Assembly: GCF_904849725.1 (NCBI RefSeq)
Contig: NC_058523.1
Location: 110,238,189-110,302,188 of the forward strand
Source: Hordeum vulgare subsp. vulgare
Taxonomy: Eukaryota > Streptophyta > Magnoliopsida > Poales > Poaceae
Direction: 5' to 3'
Length of the DNA stretch: 64,000 bases
Position 1 is the first letter of the stretch; every line of letters starts with the position of its first letter. Both the position numbers and the translations under genes were made by a program. The notes under the pieces were generated by a model. That model did no database searches, was not told where the DNA came from, and saw nothing but the letters and a program-made list of their open reading frames with translations. Of the stretch, positions 58,346 to 64,000 are shown piece by piece.

Positions 58346-59115
58346 CATATTGGCTCCTACATATTCTACGAAGATCTCTATCGGTTGAACCTCTATGTCA
58401 AGGATGCACTTAATCCCGTATGTTGTTCCCTTTGTCCTTCGGTATGTTACTTGCCCGAGATTCGATCGTCTGTATCTCCATACCTAGTTCAATCCCGTTA
58501 CTGTCAAGACTCTTTACTCGTTCCATAATACAGGATCCCATGACTAACTCCTTAGTCACCTTGCTTGCAAGGCTTGTTGTGATGTTGTTATCGAGTGGGC
58601 CTCGAGATACCTCTCCGTCACACAGAGTGACAAATCCCAGTCTTGATCCATGCCAACCCAACAGACACCTTCAGAGATACCTGTAGAGCACCTTTATAGT
58701 CACCCAGTAACGTTGCGACGTTTGATACACACAAGGTATTCCTCCGGTGTCCGAGAGTTGCATGATCTCATGGTCATAGGAACAGATATATTGAGATGGA
58801 GAAAACGGTAGCAATAAACTGACACGATCATATGCTACGTTTATAGTTTGGGTCTTGTCCATCACATCATTCTCCTAATGATGTGATCCCGTTATCAAGT
58901 GACAACACTTGTCTATGGCCAGGAAACCTTGACCATCTTTGATCAACGAGCTAGTCAACTAGAGGCTCACTAGGGACAGTGTGTTGTCTATGTATCCACA
59001 CATGTATTTGAGTTTCCAATCAATACAATTATAGCATGGATAATAAACGATTATAATGAATAAAGAAATATAATAATAACCAATTTATTATTGCCTCTAG
59101 GGCATATTTCCAACA
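58346..59115 (-). repeat. 3' LTR of Copia I, inner segment
   Basis: Resumes with catattggctcctacatattc after element J and ends gcatatttccaaca at 59115, followed by the purine tract complement gtctcccacttgcac. Confidence 0.8.
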
Positions 59116-61076
59116 GTCTCCCACTTGCACTAGAGTCAATAATCTAGTTCACATCAGTATGTGATTGTAGTAAATCTAACACCCATACAGTTCTGGGGCT
59201 TGATCATGTATTGCTTGTGAGAGAGGGTTTTAGTCAACAGTCTGAACCTTTCAGATCTGTGTGTGTTTTACAAATCTCTATTTCATCCTATAGATGTTGC
59301 TACCACGCGCCATTTGGAACCATTCCAAATGACTGCTCCACTATACGAATCGTGTTTACTTCTCAAAGTCATCTGAATTAGTGTCAAATCTTGCATCGAT
59401 GTAACCCTTTACGATGAACTCTTTTATCACCTCCATAATCGAGAAAAATCCTTAGTCCACTATTTACTAAGGATAACTTTGACCGTTGTTCAGCGATTCA
59501 ATCTTGAATCACTCTTTGTACCCCTTGACAGACTCATGGCAAGACACACATCATGTGCGGTACACAGCATGGCATACTTTAGAGCCTACGGATAAGGCAT
59601 AGGGGACGACCTTCGTCCTTTCTATTTCTTTTTTCATGGTCGGGCTTTGAGTCTTACTCAAATTCACACCTCACAACATAGCCAAGAACTCCTTCTTTGC
59701 CGATCTATTTTGAACTCCTTCGAAAACTTGTCAAGGCATGCATTTAGTTGAAAGTTCTACTAAGCGCTTTGATCTATCTCCATAGATCTTGATGCTCAAT
59801 GTCCAACTACCTTAATCGAGGTTTTCCTTTGAAAAACTCCTTTCAAACAACCCTTTATGCTTTCTAGAAATTCTACATCATTTCCGATCAACAATATGTC
59901 AACCACATATACTCATCAAAAATTCTATAGTCCTCCCACTCACTTCTTTGGAAATACAAGTTTCTCACAAACCTTGTATAAACCCAAAAACTTTGATCAT
60001 CTCATCAAAGCGTATATTCCAACTTCGAGATGCTTGCTTCAGTCGATAGTAGGATCGATGGAGCTTGCATACTTGTTAGCATCCTTAGGATTGACAAAAC
60101 CTTCTGGTTGTATCACATACAACCTTTCCTCAAGGAAACCATCGAGGAAACAATGTTTTGCCATCCTATCTGCAAGATTCCATAAATAATGCAGCAACTG
60201 CTAACATAATTCCAACAGACTCTTAGCATCGCTACGAGTGAGAAAGTATCATCATAGTCAACTCTTTGAACTTGTCAGAAACATCTTTGCAACAAGTCGA
60301 GCTTTCTTAATGGTGACTTTTCACCATCATCGTTTGTCTTCCTTTTAAAGATCCATCTGTACTTAACAGTCTTATGACCATCAAGTAGTTATTCCAAAGT
60401 CTACACTTTGTTTTCATACATGGATCCTCTCTCGGATTTCACGGACTCCAGCCATTTGTCGGAATCCTGGCCCACCATCGCTTCTCCATAGCTCGTAGGT
60501 TCATTGTTGTCCAACAACATGACCTCCAAGATAGGGTTACCGTACCACTCTGTAGCAGTACGTGATCTTGTCGACCTGCGAGGTTTGTAGTAACTTGATC
60601 TGAAGTTTCATGATCACTGTCATTAGCTTCCACTTCAATTGGTATAGGCGCCACACGAACAACTCCGTGCGCCCTGCTACACACTGGTTGAAGTGATGGC
60701 TCAATATCCTCATCAAGTTTCCACCATCCTCCCACTCAATTCTTTCGAGAGAAACTTTTTCTCAAGAAAGGACTTGTTTCTAGAAACAAACACTTTGCTT
60801 CCGAATCTAAGATATGAGGTATACCCAACTGTTTTGGGTGTCCTATGAAGATGGATTTGTCCGCTTTGGGTTCGAGCTTATCAGGCTGAAACGTTTTCAC
60901 ACAAGCGTCGCATCCCCAAACTTTTAAGAAACTACAACTTAGGTTTCTACAAACCATAGTTCATACGGTGTCATCTCAACGGAATTACGTGGTGCCCTAT
61001 TTAAAGCAAATGCGGTTATCTCTAATGCAAAACCCAAAAACAATAGTGGTAATTCGATAAGAGACATGATAGTATG
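59116..61076 (-). pseudogene. Copia I pol, heavily decayed
   Basis: Pieces align in order with element J on the minus strand. RNase H scraps lie at 59390-59600. Reverse transcriptase scraps follow at 59860-60400, including words for LLIGN-, SIDRSYYRLKQAS- and KTLFPRWFP-type decayed stretches. The linker and integrase tail (SFLKVWGCDACVKTFQPDKL, APRNSVEMTPYELWF, IELPLLFLGFALEITAFALN) lie at 60740-61070. Frequent indels leave no long frame. It ends abruptly at 61076 at the LTR of element K. Confidence 0.75.
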
Positions 61077-62645
61077 TGATAACCCACAAGTGTAGGGGAT
61101 CGCAACAGTTTTCGGGGGTAGAGTATTCAACCCAAATTTATTGATTGGACACAAAGGGAAGCGAAAGAATATTCTCAAGTATTAGCAGCTGAGTTTGTCA
61201 GATTCAACCACACCTGAAAGATTAGTGTCTGCAAGCAAAGTATTAGTAGCAAAGTGGTATGATAGCAACGGTGTCAGAAAAAGATCTGTTGACGGCAGAC
61301 TATTCCTAACTGTTGTATCAATGGCGCCGGTAAATAGCACGTGGACGCGGAACTATTCTTCCCAGGCAACGGTGTCGGAAAAGTCTTGCAACAAGTAACA
61401 ACAAAGTAACAGCAGTAGTGACAGCAGTAGCAAGGAACAGCAGTAGTGACAGCACCAGCAGAGTAACAGCAGTAGCAAGAGTAGTAGCAACAAAGTAACA
61501 TAGCAAGGACGAGTAGTAAAAGACTTGTAGGAAGTGGATCGGTGATGGATGAGTATGACGGATGTCATTCATCATGTAACAGCTATAACACAAAGAGATA
61601 AGTAACTAGCTCCCGTTCGTCAATCTAATGTAGGCATGTATTCCGTATGTAGTCATACGTGCTTAGGGAAAAAAAACTTGCATGACATCTATTGTACATC
61701 CCTCCCGTGGCAGCGGCGTCCTAATGGAAAGTACGGGATATTAAGGTTCTCCTTTAATAAAGAACCGGATCAACGCATTAACACTTGGTGAATACTTGAA
61801 CTCCTCATACTGTGGTCATCTCCGGGAGTGGTTCCGGCTATTGTCACTCCGGGGTTGCCGGGTCATAACACATAGTAGGTGACTACAACTTGCAAGATAG
61901 GATCTAAAACAAACATATATTGGCGACAACATAATAGGTTCAGATCTTAAATCATGGCACTCGGGCCCTAGTGACAAGCATTAAGCATGGCAAAGTAGTA
62001 GCAACATCAATCTCAGAACATAGTGGATACTAGGGATCAATCCCCGTCAAAACTAACTCGATTACATGATAGATCTCATCCAACTCATCACCGTCCAGCA
62101 AGCCTACGATGATATTACTCACGAACGATGAAGAGCATCATGGAATTGTCGATGGAGGAAGGTTGATGATAAAGATGGCGACGATTTCCCCTCTCCGGAG
62201 CCCAAACGGACTACAGATCTGCCCTTCAGATGAAGAATAGGGGGTGGCGGCGCCTCCGTATCATAAAACGCGATGAATCCTTCTCCCTGATTTTTTTTCC
62301 GCGCGAGACGGAAGATATAGAGATGAGTTTGGAGGCGGTGGTGCCACGTGGGCCCCACAAGCCCTCACGACGCGACCTGGGGGGTGGCCGCGGCCTGTGG
62401 GCTTGTGGCCCACTGGCACACCTCCTCCGGTGGATCTTTGCGCAGGTATTTTTCATTTATTCCAGAAAAATTCTCCGTAAATTTTCAGGACATTCCGAGA
62501 ACTTATATTTCTGCACAAAAACAATATCATGGCAATTCTGCTGAAAACAGCATTAGTCCGGGTTAGTTCCATTCAAATCATGCAAATTAGAGTCCAAAAC
62601 AAGGGCAAAAGAGTTCGGAAAAGTAGATACGATGGAGACGTATCA
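61077..62645 (-). repeat. 3' LTR of Athila K (1569 bp)
   Basis: The GC-rich hairpin is at about 62348-62413 (arms GTGGGCCCCACAAGCC and GGCTTGTGGCCCAC), with a minus-strand TATA-like ctatatcttcc at about 62311-62321. A stretch of cagcagtag and caacaaagtaac repeats lies at 61385-61500, near the U5 end. Confidence 0.85.
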
Positions 62646-64000
62646 ACTCCCCCAAGCTTAAAGCCTTGCTTGTCCTCAAGCAATTCAGTTGACAAACTGA
62701 AAGAGACAAAAGAAAAACTTTGACGAACTCTGTTTGATCTTGTTATTGCAACTATGTCTAACTCATATCCAGAGTTTCAGCAAGATCACAAGCAAACCAC
62801 ATAAGCAAATGACATCTAGGTCTCACGGTAAACTCAATCAATGGCATAATCAACTAGCGAGCAAATAATAATAAGTCTCGAATGTCAACACTTCAATCAA
62901 AACAACATGAAGCAGTGCGAACAGATGGTATCTCGCTAGCTCTTTCTGAGACCGCAAAACATAAATGCACAACACCTTCAAAGACCAAGGGCTGACTAAA
63001 CATTGTAATTCAAGGCAATGAAGATCCAGTCACACTCATGCTCAACACAGTTAAAAGCAAAGCATAAAAATGAGAGAGGTGCTCTCTAATTGGTGCTTTT
63101 GTAAGAGGAGGATGACTCAAGAGGAACATAAATAGATAGGCCCTTTGCAGAGGGAAGCATTGATTTGCACAGGTGCCAGAGCTCAAGCTTTTAAAACAGA
63201 GATAATAATTTTGGGTGGCATGCTTTCATTGTCAACGCAATCACTAAGAGTTCTCAACATATTCCACACTACACATGCTATAGGCGGTTCCCAAACAGAA
63301 AAGTAAAGTTTTGACTCCCCCACCACCAATCAATCACACTCCACGGCTAGCCGAATCCTCGGGTACTGTCCATACCAACATCAATCCTGGGGGAGTTTTG
63401 TTTGCAATTATCTTTTCGATTTGAGCATGGAACTGGGAATTCCAATTACTGGCCCCTTTCTCGTGAATGATAGTGAATAAACACATATCGAGGATAACAC
63501 GCCTAGCATGGAAGATACTAATAGCCCCCTGTATCCACATGAGCGGTTCGGGCATGCAAAATAGATTATTTCTTGAAGGTTTAGAGAATGGCACATGCAA
63601 ATTTACTTGGAATGGCAGATAGATACCGCACATAGGTAGGTATGGTGGACTCATATGGAACAACTTTGGGTTTATGGAAGTGGATGCACAAGCAGTATTC
63701 CCGCTTAGTACAAGTGAAGGCTAGTAAAAGACTGGGAAGCGACCAACTAGAGAGCGACAACAGTCATCAAAATGCATTGAGATTAACTAGCATTGAGTAC
63801 AAGCATGAGTAGGACATAAATCACCATGAACACGAATATCATAGAGGCTATGTTGATTTTGTTTCAACTACATGTGTGAACATGCGCCAAGTCAAGCCAC
63901 TTGAATCATTCAAAGGAGGATACCATCCTATCATACTACAACATAGTCATCTCAACATTCATGTTGGCAACCAAGACAAACCATTATAAGCTCCTAGCTA
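62646..64000 (-). other. 3' interior of Athila K with a short ORF
   Basis: Mostly non-coding. One minus-strand ORF (63334-63663, 109 codons, MFHMSPPYLPMCGIYLPFQV at the start) reads HEKGASNWNSQFHAQIEKII and TPPGLMLVWTVPEDSASRGV near its end. It occupies the place where Athila elements can carry an extra ORF, but it does not resemble the extra ORF of F, and I cannot assign a function. cttgcttgtcctcaagcaa next to the purine tract can form a short hairpin. Confidence 0.45.

Larger units (their letters stand above)
48360..61076 (-). mobile_element. Old Angela-like Copia retrotransposon I, split by element J, cut by K
   Basis: The 3' LTR is in two pieces (48360-49424 and 58346-59115), joined across the TSD catat of element J. 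Interior 59116-61076 holds decayed RNase H, reverse transcriptase and part of integrase. At 61077 the Athila LTR K interrupts, so gag and the 5' LTR lie outside. Divergence from J is high, showing an older insertion that J later entered. Confidence 0.8.
61077..64000 (-). mobile_element. Athila-lineage Gypsy retrotransposon K, 3' part (runs off right edge)
   Basis: In minus orientation the 3' LTR is 61077-62645, preceded (to the right) by the purine tract (complement actcccccaagctta, 62646-62660) and non-coding 3' interior to the window end. The left flank gtatg (61072-61076) is the expected TSD; its partner is outside. The lineage is called from the LTR ends tgataacccacaag...gacgtatca and the hairpin-TATA arrangement shared with F. 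Confidence 0.85.

Noticed and set aside
1..64000. tRNA or rRNA genes
   Set aside because: Short tRNA-complementary words are primer binding sites next to LTRs. No cloverleaf or rRNA sequence was recognised.

Overview
This 64 kb window is intergenic DNA from a large grass genome, almost certainly Triticeae (wheat, barley, rye or Aegilops). The evidence is BARE1/Angela-type Copia LTRs, Sabrina-like and other Athila-lineage Gypsy LTRs, a Thalos-like Stowaway MITE, and layered nesting of LTR retrotransposons with 5-bp target-site duplications (TSDs). I see no bacterial features, rRNA or tRNA genes, or CRISPR, and no ordinary host gene apart from one small three-exon candidate. Family names are from memory of these repeats; domain, LTR and TSD calls are read from the sequence.

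Layout, left to right. (A) 1-2175, minus: the 5' end of a Gypsy element (gag plus LTR). (B) 2176-15201, plus: an old Copia with 5' LTR and decayed gag-pol. It is split by (C) 5639-13040, a 7.4-kb element with two 639-bp LTRs and TSD acaat but no gag-pol, filled with tandem arrays. (D) 15202-16155: an Athila LTR fragment. (E) 16156-35181, minus: an old BARE/Angela-clade Copia. Its 3' LTR holds (F) 17256-26367, a complete Athila-lineage element (two 1524-bp LTRs, TSD gtatg). Its pol holds (G) 29492-31316, a solo Angela-type LTR (TSD tatcc). Its 5' LTR is cut by (H) 35182 to about 42470, a Sabrina-like element without pol, which in turn holds a Copia LTR (L) at 39581-40929.

About 42.5-48.36 kb is the only stretch not dominated by LTR elements. 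It has a 45-bp tandem array, a hAT-type MITE, a three-exon gene for a B3-like protein of about 149 aa with a Stowaway MITE in its first intron, a 245-bp tandem repeat, and a broken gene resembling the 'putative gypsy type transposon' family (PF04195). (I) 48360-61076, minus, is another old Angela-like Copia. Its 3' LTR holds (J) 49425-58345, a complete young Angela/BARE1-type element (TSD catat) whose 1327-codon gag-pol frame has a single stop. (K) 61077-64000, minus, is the 3' end of a further Athila-lineage element that runs off the edge.

The genes do not form a pathway. The autonomous types (J, F) carry gag, protease, integrase, reverse transcriptase and RNase H; C and H lack pol and would depend on proteins supplied by relatives. 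The most unusual signals are: a GC-rich hairpin plus TATA module found in the U3 of the Athila LTRs and again inside F just upstream of an extra ORF; the 21-unit, roughly 70-bp array with a 10-unit higher-order duplication in C; repeated polypurine-tract-like motifs in C; an array of degenerate CTCGGTG..ACCGA motifs in a Copia U3; and two different Athila families inserted at the same position of the two LTRs of one Copia.
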